From Platycnemis pennipes (Eukaryota > Arthropoda > Insecta > Odonata > Platycnemididae), in NCBI GenBank assembly GCA_933228895.1, contig OW121854.1:5273131-5337130 (forward strand): 64,000 bases of DNA, read 5' to 3'. This document shows positions 44,179 through 56,076 of this stretch, piece after piece. Position 1 is the first letter of the stretch. The number at the start of each line of letters is the position of its first letter. The translations under genes and the position numbers were made by a program. The notes beneath the pieces were generated by a model that was given only the letters and a program-made list of their open reading frames with translations, had not been told where the DNA came from and searched no databases.

Positions 44179-45372
44179 TCATTATTCAAAGTCTTCATAT
44201 GGCCCCCTACTTGCCAACTGTACGGACATTGGAAGGCATTTAAACTGTGTGCTGATATCACCAAATTATTCCTCCTCTGGAGCTCAACTGATTTCTTCCT
44301 TTACTCACTTCAAAACACCCAGCCCGTGCTTCCCTACCTTCTGACCCTGCCTTCCCCGACTAACACATTACAGTCCCTTTCCGCTATTTGATTCTTCCAT
44401 CCCTTCACTCTCCGTTTTAATTCCTCCACCGGTTCATACTATTTTCACTTCCCTCACATCATGCTCCCCGTAAGGTGCAGTTTGGCCGCGAGTAACGCGT
44501 AAAATAACAAAGTTCCATTCATGTTTGTCGTCATGTAGCTTCTATATCCTGCAGCCGCATATCCTTTAGCCAAGTTTCTGAAAACAAGCCAGGGATTCTC
44601 CACTCTCTCCAAGTGAGATGAATTAAGTGGCTACCTTCAATGCCCCTATATTAGGTATCGTTTACCATTTTTGCCAATCTCACTATCGCAGAACGGAGAA
44701 ATACTTTTGAAGCGTTTCCCGGCCTGCAGAGGAATGCTTTTAATGATGAATCGATGATGTCGGTGAATAATCAGAGTGATGCGACAAGAACTCGTGTTTT
44801 AACTTCTATTCCTGAATGTTTAATGCCTGCATGTGATGTTTTCCAGTGATTTATAATTTTAATCTGTGGCAAATATTTTCAAAACTCATCTCTAAATTGC
44901 TATGCTTATCCCTATTCATTCTCCCATGATTTATCAACCTTCATTTAAAGTTGGCGTGGCTGCAACTCCACTCCCCATTAGCCACTTCGTCCACTCCCAC
45001 GCCGCTCCTGGATCCGGTTTCCAGCCAAAGGCATCATCTCTGCGCTCCGCTGGGGGAAGGATTGCTCTAGAACGGGTATTTAAATTTTACATATTTGTCC
45101 TGACGCGTATTTCTGAGGGGAGTCACGGTCATGATCATGTGAGAAATCAAGGAAAGAGATTTGTAAAACGGAGGTAGGCAGCACTAATTTGCTCCGTCTT
45201 CAAAACAAGAAATGCTTAGCGCCCTAAGCCATCCAGATAGCGTCTCGGGCGAAAGCACCGATACCGCTAACTGGCTTGGAGGGAAATGAACACTCAATAA
45301 TCGTAAAACGAAAAGTTCATCTTCTTTCTCACTAGATATTATTTACCTGTTTTAGCAACACTCAGTTGCTCA
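44179..45372. other. Unassigned
   Basis: No repeat match or gene. Frames of about 90 codons on the plus strand (44122-44391, 44902-45177) have no recognisable domain. Confidence 0.3.
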
Positions 45373-46630
45373 CCATCTACTTAATACCGTGGAAGCCACC
45401 ATAAAGGTGTGTGGCAAGGGGTGAATACACACCAAACATGGATTTCATAACATGCATAAAAAAATTAGTAATTATATTCTAGCCTACGTTTCACAACTCG
45501 AATAAAGATAAAAATAGTAGAGCAAGCATGTAAAAACATGCTTTTAGTTGGGTTAGCTTAAAATCCTTATTCCGACATGCAACTATCTATACTATCAATT
45601 GCTAAACTTGTATTTTTTACAACTGGATATATTTACAGCTATTGATATAAGTACTTACTGGGGGCGTTTTTCTCGGAACCGAAATCGCAATTTTGGGCAC
45701 AAATTGTATGATGGAAACGAAAAAAGTATTTTAGTGAAAAAATTAATCTTCTAACGACAACCATTCACTCACAAATCAAAAATTAAAATAAGGAAAAGGT
45801 GACGCCCACCGAAAAAGCTGCTGTGATAACATTGACGTCATTTGCTTCCCGTCCTTGACTTATTTTATGGGAAGGGAAGGGAGTGGAGGGGGGTTCTCGG
45901 AAGGTCTGCCCGCACAGAACCTGTCGCAACAGCTTCCATTGGCAGATTCAGCTGTGTCTCCCCAATTGCGATAAGGCGAAGTAGCTTCGCGGGATCAGTT
46001 GTGATTGGTCGAAGTCGAAGACGTCAGGGGTTGCACCACGCCCACTTTTCGGAAAGTGTTAAAAACATCAGTTTTTCGCCGATTATAGCTCGAGAAATGA
46101 TTGACAAATCAAAAAACGGAAAAATATGGGCCTTTTTATTTTACAAACTCTATCATACTCGGCGATAAAAAAATATGGTAAGCGACCCCGTTGTAGGAGG
46201 AAAGAAGGTCATTTTGACAGTTCGGCAGTCAATTACTCAAAATAAATGAGTATGGTCCAGTATACCCTAGCAAGTTGGAGTTTTAAATGGATGGAAAAAT
46301 ATTTTTAGCGTCATCAGTGAAATATTAGCTTGGAATTTATACAAGAGATTAAGTCTAGATTCCAATCTACGTTCTCATAATGATTCCCATTTCAGGTTAT
46401 CTGATACGATAGTTACGCTTATGTAATTAATATACCGCCCCGTTACAAATCTTGCCGATATTCTATGCATACGCTCCTGTTCATTATTTAAGCCTATTTC
46501 GCAAGTATCCTATTTTCTGGCAGCGTATTCCAAATGAGATATAACTAGGGAAAAGTAGCTAATTACTCGTTTATGATCGTCACGTTTGTCACTGTTATCT
46601 GTTGATGAATCCAAGTTTACGATTAATTGA
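45373..46630 (-). mobile_element. Family A 3' fragment interrupted by a D repeat
   Basis: The minus strand has the tail ATCTACTTAATACC, stem-loop and 3' UTR at 45373-45655, then resumes at about 46194 (GGAGGAAAGAAGGTCATTTT) and continues through the RT C-terminal block to about 46630. The missing junction between the halves equals the D repeat 45659-46193. Compare the uninterrupted sequence at 7440-7480 and 11190-11225. Confidence 0.85.
45659..46193 (+). mobile_element. D repeat, full-length copy inserted in family A
   Basis: Complete repeat from CTGGGGGCGTTTTTCTCGG to AAGCGACCCCGTTG. Because it splits a known sequence its borders can be placed to within a few bases. The flanks AGTA (left) and TGTA (right) near the borders suggest a short target duplication, but I cannot fix its length. 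Confidence 0.8.
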
Positions 46631-47771
46631 TTAATACGATTAAATACGATTAGGATTAAAACGACCATTGGCGAAAGAAAAGATCAAGGCGTTTGCTCAT
46701 ACGTACACATTAATCAGGGTCACGATCCAATGAGAAATACAGGAAAGGGATTTAAAAAACCTGACGCTTTCAAGAGACTTTGTCGACAGGAAGAGTGAGC
46801 AGCATAATTACACAAAATATGTGAAATTGCTCCTTCTCCTACACTAATATTGCATTTCCCGCACATCTTATTCTTTGCATTCATCTCATACGACTTTCTA
46901 TATTCTTAAGAATATTTTATTTTGCTTTTCGCTCTTTGGTGAGAGACGCTTGTAAATTACTGCTCTCTATATTTACTTGTGTCGTGTGTGTCCGTGTGTC
47001 GCCTCATATTCCTCGTCTGAAACTTTCTAATGATCCTCCTTATTTTCCTCCCCACTAGTTGAATTCTCTTGGAAAACGAAGGCATCAGACTAGGAAATCT
47101 TGTTTGTGAAAATTTTAAAATTATATGGTGAAGGCAGTCATTAAAATAATTACCTAGGCTTGTATTTTTATCAGTCCAAAACATAGGCTTTCAGCTCGAT
47201 TTCGGCATTTCAATGCTTGATTCAGGGTTTTATCGTATATAACCGTCTTGTTTTTAATCCGGATCCGATAATAAAGAAGGACTTCATGTAAAAAACAGGG
47301 GTATTGGAATGCCCATCTGGATCTAGCTGAACCGGGTTCACTTATAATATTAATAATATTGAAACTATTGAACAAAATACTAAAGTTTTACGGCACCTTA
47401 TCAGTTAAGGTTTTTTAAGGCGTAGCTATGACTATAAATATGTTATTGTCTTAAATGATCAATCTGTATTGTTTGAATGGCCGAACAAAAGAGACAATGA
47501 AGAGGAGTAGGAGGTGAATATGAAAAGTGAAATAGCGTTCGGAAGGAGCTGTTTATTGAATGAAAAGCAAATCATTGGAAACATTCCATCAAAACCTACC
47601 CTTAACGGTGGGAGACTATCAATCAATTCATTTTGTTCTCCAATTAATAACAGAAGTGAAAATTATAATAATAATTATATTAGTTTGCAGACTAGTAAAT
47701 TGAACGCAAGTTATAATCTTCATTTATTGATGAGAATATTACTTCGAAAATTGTTCGTTTTCAAGGTAGAT
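46631..47771. other. Unassigned AT-rich stretch
   Basis: No recognisable repeat or gene. The 100-codon plus frame at 47514-47816 is low-complexity (N/S-rich) and ends in the following C repeat. Confidence 0.3.
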
Positions 47772-48092
47772 ATGTATCATCATCGTCACTGGTCATCAAT
47801 CCTCAGATTGGTTTGACGCAGCTCTCCACTGACGTCTTCTATCGGCTAATCTCGTCATATTTTCGTATTTCTACTCTTTCACATCTTTTATCCAATGTTC
47901 CATATACCTCATACGAGGCCTTCCTTTTCCATTCTTCCCGTTCACTTTTCCCTCGACATTTGTCTTCATCAGGCCATCGTGCCTTAAGACATGGCCGATT
48001 AAGTTGTCCTGTCTTCTTTCTATGGTGTTCAGAACAATTATCTTTTTTTCCACTTCTTCTTCTGAGACTTCTTCGTTACTTACTCGGTCGGT
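47772..48092 (-). mobile_element. Family C non-LTR 3' fragment
   Basis: It starts with the reversed tail (ATCATCATCGTCACTGGTCA). The minus strand then reads RQDNLIGHVLRHDGLMKTNV and EGKVNGKNGKGRPRMRYMEH. It is truncated at ACTTACTCGGTCGG, equivalent to the RVSNE codons. Confidence 0.85.
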
Positions 48093-48409
48093 ACTAAAAT
48101 TTTGAATTGGATAATTAAGATTGGATAGATACTTGAAAGTATCTATGAATCGTGGTACGTAATGAAATATTGACCTCGGAAGGTATTAATGCTGAGATCT
48201 TAGATAATTAATTGTAGTTACTCTCGTATAATGGGGAGATATTGGAAGAAAATTGCTATAAAATCTTTCTAATTATTAATTTAACTATTCCGAAGTATGT
48301 ATGCCTCAGGCCTGCGAATTAATCTTCTCAGTCGGTACAACAAGCATGAGTGTTCGGTATCCATAGTCTCGTTGGGTCTTATTGAAGCTGCATATGAAGC
48401 AAGCTGCAT

Positions 48410-48935
48410 CTACTTAATACCCTGCGAGCCACCACTAGGGTGTGCGGCAGGGGGTGAAGATCACCAAACATGCATTATTGACTTGCAACTAGGCTACTAC
48501 ATGGAAACATACTAGATAATACGCTCACATGCAGCTAGATGGTTAGTATCTTCATAGTAATAAAGGCATAATTGGCTGGTATACATGCATTATGCAGTAC
48601 AGCCTACTCTAACAATATTTCCCCTACCTATCCCTTTGTTATGCTGCCCATTGTACTCTCTTATGGAACGCAGGAAAAATTACATTTTAATCTATCGGTA
48701 CGACAATTTATCTCTCTGATCACGTAAATATGATCAGACCTAGCATAAAACGCAGCGGATCTTAATATCTATCTAACCTACATTGCAAACAAATTAGATT
48801 CGAATTTATTTTTTTTTAGGTTTAACCTAAATTTTAAATTGCGTTCTGATAGGAATTCCCATCCTAGTTCTTGTATTTAACTCGTAACGATTATGGAGTT
48901 ATCATAAATGTTTTTAACAAATCTAGTTGATCACT
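48410..48935 (-). mobile_element. Family B 3' fragment
   Basis: Tail CATCTACTTAATACC, stem-loop CCTGCGAGCCACCACTAGGG and B 3' UTR (CTAGGCTACTACATGGAAAC, GTAATAAAGGCATAATTGG). It extends into decayed RT C-terminal sequence. Confidence 0.85.
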
Positions 48936-50639
48936 CTTGTGAGGTTTGGAAATATAATGGGGAATGGTTGATATAAGGCTTTTTGGAAAAGTATGCGGTG
49001 TGTACGATGCTGTAACGATGAAGACGGTTTTGCTAGCGCGAGGATTGGACGGCAGTAACTCGCCCATGATGTTTACGTCAGCGGTGTCATCGAAGAGGCA
49101 GGTACACGCAGGGAATGCTATCGCGAACATGTAGAACAATCATTTTTATCTTTCGCCGCCGCGAGAAGCGGTCGAGGTACAGAGACTCCCTTTTCCCTCC
49201 TCCCCCACACTTTGTTGCCGCGCACAAAAAGATGCTCTCTCTTTGTTTCTCGAACACCGTCGTCTGCCAAAGCATTCGTGGGAGGAGGGGAGGGGGGAGA
49301 TACCTTTCGAAAGGTTTGCGTCTCCATCCATTACGAGCGCCGTGGCGGGGGAAGTGGTTGGGGAAGGGGGGGGGAGTAAATGGGCCGCTCAGTCTCGCCG
49401 CTGATAGCTGGCGGCCGGCATCTTTTGGCGAAGGGACGCAAAAAATTGCGGAGACAAAGTCGGGATGTCTTCGAGACAATTAGGGAGATGACAAAAATCA
49501 GATCGCCTGGTTGAAGTTGATTTTTTTACCATTGTTCTGTGATTTTACGATACTCTCTGGATACTCGTATGGAAATACTGAAACCCACTTTTTAACGACA
49601 TTCTCATCATTTCCCGAACAATTAACTTTTATAATACCTTTACCTTTCACTCAATCCACTCATGTAACGTCTTCTGTTACATTAGTTTCTGGAAGTAACC
49701 AGTGAGTGCTTGTGTTATGTGTAGATGACAATTTTTATTCGAGACAATTATTTTCTATTAAGGCCACGGATCTTAGGAGTTATTTAAGGAAATGACTGAT
49801 TATTTTGTTCAAATTTAACTGGGTGAAATCGGCATTTAAAATTATCACAGTCAGATATACAGAACAAATTATATCAAGAGAGAAGAGGAGAGAGGTAGGA
49901 TTTAGAGGGCATGGCTCTTTAGATTCCACTTATTGATGAAGAGGTTGGGAAATGATTTTGGGTGAAAGGGACTAGTATCGTGAAAATTTCTGGTACTGCA
50001 TAACTTCATGATAAAGTAAAAAATCTGGATTGATTTGGATAGAATTTAGATTAACTAAAAAGGCATCGAACGTTCCTCTAAAAATGTGGAGTTTTTGTTT
50101 CGCAAATTGAAATGAAGAGATTTTTAGGAGAGGCCAGATGGACAATCCCCGATTTCGAGGTTTATAAGCAAGATTGTACGATAATTTGGTGTCAGCTACG
50201 GAGAAAGTGGCTGGCCCATGGGGTTCTGCTTTTCGTAGATGCTCTGATGAAATATGACATCAAAGGGAAAGTAAAACATGAAACAAGAAAAGGGGAAACA
50301 TCATGCAATTACTCGTGACACACAGGTTTGTGCGTCACGAGCATATGAGGGAAAAATGCAGAGCTCGGACTGATATACTTAACATTCATTTGAATTCAGT
50401 GCTATTTAGAGCTAATTGACTTCAGCTTATAGAATATGTTATTTACAGAGCGAATGCAAAACTAGCACCTTTAAAATCCTTTAGGTCTGAAAGTAAGGAA
50501 TGATTTCATTACCTGCGTGATTTAGATATTCTTAGATTTGTGCATGATGTATGTTTAAGCCGTACTACCTCATGCATGACAGGGAAATGCCTATAAGTAT
50601 GTTTAAGAAAGTTTTTTTATAACTAGTAATCAATTCATC
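48936..50639. other. Unassigned; GC-rich 49150-49470
   Basis: The GC-rich part has opposing open frames of 61-130 codons and no domain. The plus frame 50112-50318 (RRKWLAHGVLLFVDALMKYD, then IKGKVKHETRKGE) weakly resembles the RRDNLIGH...DGLMK...EGKVNGKNGKG block of family C and may be an old relic. Confidence 0.35.
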
Positions 50640-50779
50640 AATGTATAGTTACTAACAATCTAGTTGCACGTGACTGTTATATCTCTCCATGAAGTAGTAG
50701 CTCTTATTTGCATGTCTAGTGAACATCAACCCCTGCCACAGGCCGTGGTGGCTTTCAGGGTATTAAGTAGATGTAGATG
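50640..50779 (+). mobile_element. Family B 3' UTR fragment
   Basis: ATAGTTACTAACAATCTAG, then GCATGTCTAGTGAACATCAA, stem-loop CCCCTGCCACAGGCCGTGG and tail AAGTAGATGTAGATGTAA. No ORF portion. Confidence 0.8.
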
Positions 50780-51114
50780 TAATTTCAGGGTGTGAAAAGA
50801 ATATCTAATTAGCGCAAGCAATTGGGTCCTTCGTTACACTCAGACCTGAAGGATTTTATAGGTGCTATTAATATGTATTCCTTCTGTAAATAACATATTT
50901 TATAAGCTAAAATCAATGAACACTAAATAGCTATGAATTTAATTCAATGCTAAATTGACATATCATCACTCCTCATCCGGCACTAGTGTAAATACGATTC
51001 GATTGAGCAAAACGCTAGATATTTCACTGTGATTATTGCATAGAAGGCACTCCAAACCATCCAACGTCCAACCTGTAGCAAGTTTCTAGAGTCAAAGCAC
51101 TTAGAGCATCCGTG

Positions 51115-51160
51115 TTTGACCCCCCTCCCCCCCCTCCCCCCCCTCCAACTGCCTTCACAC
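51115..51160 (+). repeat. C-rich low-complexity tract
   Basis: CCCCCCTCCCCCCCCTCCCC units; probably simple sequence. Confidence 0.8.
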
Positions 51161-51184
51161 CCCCGCCGCACTCAGTTCCTCTCC

Positions 51185-51230
51185 GGCTGACGAAGACTGC
51201 AGAGGCAGTCGAAAGCTTCCAACTATTTTA
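51185..51230 (+). repeat. Small hairpin motif, hammerhead-like core
   Basis: CTGACGA (51187-51193), one A, stem GACTGC/GCAGTC (51195-51200 and 51205-51210) with AGAG loop, then GAAA (51211-51214), then GCTTCCAACTATTTTAAATG. Same layout as 9507 and 24250, with a different stem sequence. Confidence 0.45.
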
Positions 51231-51399
51231 AATGTGAGTGTCCCGTTTTTTATATTTTAGTGTTTCTATGTTTTTCGTGTGCTATCATCGTGTGTGTTTC
51301 ATCGGCTCTTCTGAGTGCTACTTCCGTGATATATATATATATAGAAGATATATTTTTCTGTACAGTCATAGATAATTTTTTATGAAAAAAACCATAGTC

Positions 51400-51720
51400 T
51401 TAGGTAATGTACTTAAGTGATTTTGCATATCACATCTTAGACGTTCCCAAATTACGTAAAATTACTGTAACATAGTGCAGAATCATCCGCAAATGCAATA
51501 ACGTGACCACGAAAGTCGTGGCGACAAAGGTAATTAATATATACCAAAACAATACAGGGGGCCTAAGACTGAACCCTGAGGTACACCGGAAGTAATATAT
51601 ATAAAATCACTGTAATGATTATTAATGAAAACACATTGTGACCACTTTGTTAGGTAACTTTTGAGCCATTTTGAACTAAAGTATAGAGTGCAGTAACCAA
51701 GTGCTAACCAGTGCTAACCA
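51400..51720 (-). mobile_element. Non-LTR retrotransposon RT fragment (family J)
   Basis: The minus strand reads LTKWSQCVFINNHYSDFIYI then TSGVPQGSVLGPLYCFGIY, and after a frameshift HVIAFADDSALCYSNFT. These are the RT motifs SGVPQGSVLGPL and FADDS, with both catalytic Asp codons of motif C present. The sequence is unlike family A (SGVPQGSVIGPLLFLLYIND, FADDAVVY). No 3' end is present, and a D repeat starts at 51718. Confidence 0.75.
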
Positions 51721-52150
51721 GAGCCATTCGCTCATTAATCAAAAACTAAAATAAGCAAAAGGTGATTCCCACCGAATGAGCTGCGTTAAGGATATCTAAG
51801 TCATCCACCACCTGTCCTTGACTGTTTTGAGGGAAAGGGAGGGGGTGTAGAGGTGGGGGTCTCGGACGATATGCTAGTACAGATCCTGTCGCAACCACTT
51901 CCATCTGCAGGGTCAGCGTATGTCCGCCATTTTGATCGGGTGAAGGAGCTTCGCGGTCTCAGTTTTGATTGGACGAAGTTGATGACGTACTAGTCCTTCG
52001 CATGCCCACTTTTCCGAAATGTTTAAAGACATCAGTTTTTCGCCGCTCATCACTCGAGAACTAAATGACGGGTTTGAGATCGGAAAGATACGGGTATTTT
52101 TATTTTACAAACTCTATTAGATTCGGCAATTTTAAACAGAATACCGTAAA
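51718..52150 (+). mobile_element. D repeat, 5'-truncated copy
   Basis: It matches 365-790 from AGAGCCATTCGCTCATTAAT to ACAAACTCTATTAGATTCGG. More diverged than the other copies. Confidence 0.7.
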
Positions 52151-52667
52151 TGAGCCCATTAAATTACCTCGATAATGCGTGAGAGAGAACACATGCTGAG
52201 GACGAGGGGAATGCAAACACAAAAGCACCAAAGAAAGCTCTCTTATGTTCTGTAATTGTCTCAGAAGAGGGTGCGAGAATCAGACTAAATGTATTTATTC
52301 CATTGTCGGCGCACTGCAGTAAGCAGCACAACCAAATGTATTTCCGGTACTCTGGAAGAAGTTCGGTGATTAGTGATGAATCTATTAAGGCTGGCGTGCT
52401 TCAAGAGAATAGGTTCCTCCATAGATGAAGTCGACCTCCATCGTTATGGAGTTCGAAAGCGACCTCTAAAACGACTCTGCAACTCGATTTGGAGATGGAG
52501 GTGCATTTGCATCCTGAATCAAGTGGACTCCTCGAAATCTCCATCCTGACTAAAATCCAGAAAAAGTTTGTGCGCGGAGTTTTCTTCGAAAAGTTACGGA
52601 AGCAGTCATTTCACGAGAACGTTGACAAACCAAGGTTGTCGGAAGTGTGTATGCATATATGGCAAGT
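52151..52667. other. Unassigned
   Basis: Nothing recognised. The plus frame 52489-52725 runs into the following retroelement tip and is not supported as a gene. Confidence 0.3.
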
Positions 52668-52746
52668 ACATCTACATCTACACGATACCCTGCAAGCCAC
52701 CGCGAGGGTGTGTGGCAGGGGGTGAAGATCACCAAGCATGCACTAA
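52668..52746 (-). mobile_element. Family A/B 3' tip only
   Basis: ACATCTACATCTACACGATA then CCCTGCAAGCCACCGCGAGG and AGATCACCAAGCATGCACTA. Almost the same 80 bp as at 33624. Confidence 0.85.
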
Positions 52747-53044
52747 GTAAAAATACTTTGGCGAAGAAAGTGTCAAATTCTCAATTACTTACCTAGTCTT
52801 CTGGACGAAACTATTTGAGAAATAAGGGACCAACCATAAAAAAAACCTGAGACAACAGGCAATCATGTGAATTTGTGGCTTGGTTTAAAATTATCTGCGC
52901 TACTATTTACTATACTGCACTACTATCAACTTAATCCTGCTCAATCCTTCCGAAAATGTCATTGGTAGAACCAATAGAGGGACTCTTTCATTGAAACCTG
53001 TGTCAATGACCAGACTGTACAAAATTTGACTCTATATTAATTTC

Positions 53045-53372
53045 TTGGATATCGAAGAATGATGAAGATAAAATGGATCGACCGAATGACAAGTGAGGAC
53101 GTCCTAAGAAGAGTGGGAGAAAAGAGAAGTCTGCAGACAACTATAAAAAGAAGACGGGACAACTTAATCGGCCACATCTTAAGACACGATGGCCTGATGA
53201 AGACAGTCGTCGAGGGAAAAGTGAACGGGAAGAATGGAAAAGGCAGGCCTCGTATGAGTTACATAGTTACATGCATTAACTACGTTAATATGAAGAGGTT
53301 GGCCGATAGAAGAATCGAGTGGAGGGCTACGTCAAATCAATCCTAGGATTGTTGACCCTTGATGATGATTAA
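53045..53372 (+). mobile_element. Family C non-LTR 3' fragment
   Basis: The frame 53059-53346 reads MMKIKWIDRMTSEDVLRRVG, then KRRRDNLIGHILRHDGLMKT, VVEGKVNGKNGKGRPRMSYI, and after a small deletion NYVNMKRLADRRIEWRATSN. It ends GGATTGTTGACCCTTGATGA then TGATTA. Among the least decayed C copies. Confidence 0.9.
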
Positions 53373-54149
53373 TTTCTTATAATTTATCTTTTACAAGCGG
53401 AGTGTTGCTAGTAGCAGATTTCTCACATTTGCTTCACCCATGTGGAAATAAGGAGTCATGTTGAAGATTAATATTTCTCCTAAAAACGTGCATATGCACG
53501 TACATTGTAAATCCGAAAATTTACTTTTAGTTTTGAATATTAAAAGCCTACCTTGTAATTTTCTAATGCGTAAACGCCTCAATTTGTAAAACGTCCAAAT
53601 GTGAAGGCGGTTTTTTCACAGACCACAGCTTAGCTGAATGGTGAATGAGTCGCATGCATATTGAGCGAATTTAAATCCAATACATTGAATGCATTCAATA
53701 GAGTCTCAGTGTATAGTGTTCTGTTTTATGCTGGAAAAATGCTATGATGATAAGTGTAACTGACCAATTTGGTTGTACCTGCTACACATAAAACCACTTG
53801 TCGCGTCAGTCATCTCAGTGAGGGAGGAGAAATTGAGTTCTTTAATCCGTATGATCACACTGCTCTCTGAGCGGGTTATGTAGGTATTTCACATATCAAT
53901 GCACAATTTCTGTTACGTTACGCAGTAATCCAAATTCTTCAGGGTAAATGAACGTGTCGTAAACACTGTCAAATTATCATAAAAAGTTTGCTAGCAATGT
54001 CATATTTTACTGCCATCCAAGAGAATAAATGTCATTCATAATTTAATATTCATAGTTAAAAAGCTTTTAAGAGGAAATATCAATCACTATATTCACTGTC
54101 TGTTCTTTCATAATATCATATAATTGCTGATAGTTATATATTCAGGGGA
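53373..54149. other. Unassigned AT-rich stretch
   Basis: No repeat match or coding signal. Confidence 0.3.
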
Positions 54150-54405
54150 GGTGACTGACAGCTGGAGTGAAACCCGGCGTCGGCATCAGCCTACTCTTGA
54201 TGACAGGCAGCAAAAGGACCACGGCTTAACGTCTCATCCGACGGACGGAGTACTGAACCTGAAATTCCTTCCCTCCCACTAGGAACTCAAGTAGGGACCG
54301 GTTTGCCTCTGAAAATTGCACCACCGCCGGGAATCGAATCCGAACCCTCGTGATCGGAGGCCAGTACTCTAGCCACCACGCCAACCCGATCCCCTCCTTG
54401 CAAAT
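54150..54405 (-). mobile_element. tRNA-derived SINE, type S1, reference copy
   Basis: The minus strand begins GGGGATCGGGTTGGCGTGG, has A box TGGCGTGGTGGCTAGAG, B box GGATTCGATTCCCGG, and the body ACCGGTCCCTACTTGAGTTC, CTAGTGGGAGGG and CAGGTTCAGTACTCCGTCCG. It ends with GATGCCGACGCCGGGTTTC. RNA polymerase III would transcribe an intact copy from the A and B boxes. Related copies: 6255, 7055, 32141, 33755. Confidence 0.8.
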
Positions 54406-54439
54406 ATGAAAGGACAATGATATATTTCGTGCATTGTCT

Positions 54440-54665
54440 CTCTTTAAGTCGATGGTATTATGCTATTATTGATTACTGTTGTCTTGTTTACAACAACTTA
54501 AAGGAAGAAGATAACACCACGCTACACCGGGCTCAAAATTCATGCATTAGGTTTTTTATTAAATCTTCGCGGAGAAGTCCACTAGACCTAAGACAATGCA
54601 ATGAAATTTGCAAAGACAGAAAGATGTACGGAAACAACTATTATTCAGATTACCAAGACAAATAA
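54440..54665 (+). mobile_element. Non-LTR retrotransposon fragment, C-terminal RT region (family K)
   Basis: The frame 54417-54665 reads IIDYCCLVYNNLKEEDNTTL, then HRAQNSCIRFFIKSSRRSPL and DLRQCNEICKDRKMYGNNYY. It has the pattern 'DYC..VY.N.....L...QN.CIRF....R' of the region after RT. It is not A, B or C. Short pseudogene fragment. Confidence 0.5.
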
Positions 54666-55261
54666 TCATCAAATTACAAAACTAAAAATATATGTGATAC
54701 TGCAAGGGGCATAGCGCCAGGACAATTAATAAACATTCATTCATTTTTATGCTCTAATGAAAATTGAATCCTGTGCCGTGATGATACCTTTGTCTCAGCA
54801 AATGGAGCTGGCGGCGGTAAGAAGAGAGCGGAGAGAAAGGAGGGTGGGGGGAGAGTGGATCGGTCGGCTTCTTTTGTCTTTGATGGATAAGGGTTGTAAA
54901 AACAGAATTGGTGTTGCAAAGGGCAGTCGAGGCATCGGGGAGGGGTTGGAGGAGGGAGAAGGGGGAGAGTTTGGAGAGGAGGGCCGGGCGATAAGGAAAG
55001 GGGACCTACCCCCTCCGATGCCCAGCTCTTAACAACGACGCAAGGGCCCTCCGTCCCGGCGGAGACAAGGAACAAACACCCCCCCAAGCCTCCCTCCCCC
55101 TCCACCCCCACCCCCCCCTCAACCCCATCAGTGAGAAATATATCGTCGGCATTCTCGTTCCTTCCCGTACTCGAATGCAATTAATTGTGCATTCCATGAA
55201 ATGTATTTTGAAAACAAACTGAATGCCCTTTAGTTCTTTCGAGAAATTTACAGGAAGTAAA
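54666..55261. other. Unassigned; GC-rich 54830-55130
   Basis: G/A-rich then C-rich tracts with overlapping frames on both strands. No gene supported. Confidence 0.3.
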
Positions 55262-55800
55262 TATTGTGAATGGAAAGAAACAAATTAAACAATCAAATAG
55301 ATGAGTCATCAATTTCCTTAGTACAAGTGGAGAAATTCACCTACCTTGGCAGCACTATAACTTGGGATTCAAGAAGCTCGACGGATATCAAGCGAAGAAC
55401 AGCACAAGCTAAGGAGGCGTTTACGAAGAAGAGACAACTACTATGCTCAAAGAACCTACTGCTGAAAACAATGAAGCATTCATCAAAACATTCGTATGGA
55501 GCGTGGCACTCTATGGACCAAAGACATGGAACATCGGGAAAGCAGGCCAACGAAGAATTGAAGCCTATGAAACATGGTGCTGGAGGCGAATGTTGAAGAT
55601 TAAATGGCCAGATAAAGAAGAGGTGTAAAGAAGAACAGATGAAGAAAGTACAATTGGAAAACCCTACGGCAGAGAAGAACCAGATGGTTTGGGCATACCT
55701 TGAGTCACAATGAATTAGTAAGAAATATAATAGAAGGGGAAATTGAAGGAAAGGTTCTGCGAGGAAGAGCTAGAGCAGATGAGCTACTAACTAGTATCTG
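55262..55800 (+). mobile_element. Family C2 endonuclease-reverse transcriptase element, 3' fragment
   Basis: Frame 55270-55470 reads VEKFTYLGSTITWDSRSSTD, IKRRTAQAKEAFTKKRQLLC and SKNLLLKTMK. A frameshift near 55470 leads to NEAFIKTFVWSVALYGPKTW, RRIEAYETWCWRRMLKIKWP and DKEEV. A further broken part contains EGEIEGKVLRGRARAD-like sequence at about 55735. This is the well-known C-terminal signature of RTE-like endonuclease-reverse transcriptases and is distinct from the main C family. Confidence 0.85.
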
Positions 55801-56076
55801 AGATATAATAATTCAGTTAATTTATTCAGACTTAAAAATTATTTATTTTAAGAATTATTTATTCGTATGATTAATTTAAAATTGGATGGGTAACCCCCTC
55901 CATACCTCTACCGCGGTGGTCTTGTCCCCTGTCTGCAAGTGTCGGGCAGGTTAAATAAGTGAGTAGGTACATGCAAAGGATCCAAAGAGGTCAAAGTGCT
56001 CCAGATGGCGGCTCCAGAAGGTCCTCCCCGCCCACCCCTACTCCAATTTTTATTTTTTAAAAACATATACTACTCA
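55801..56076. other. Unassigned
   Basis: AT-rich; ACCTCTACCGCGGTGG near 55905 is a short inverted repeat. Confidence 0.3.
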
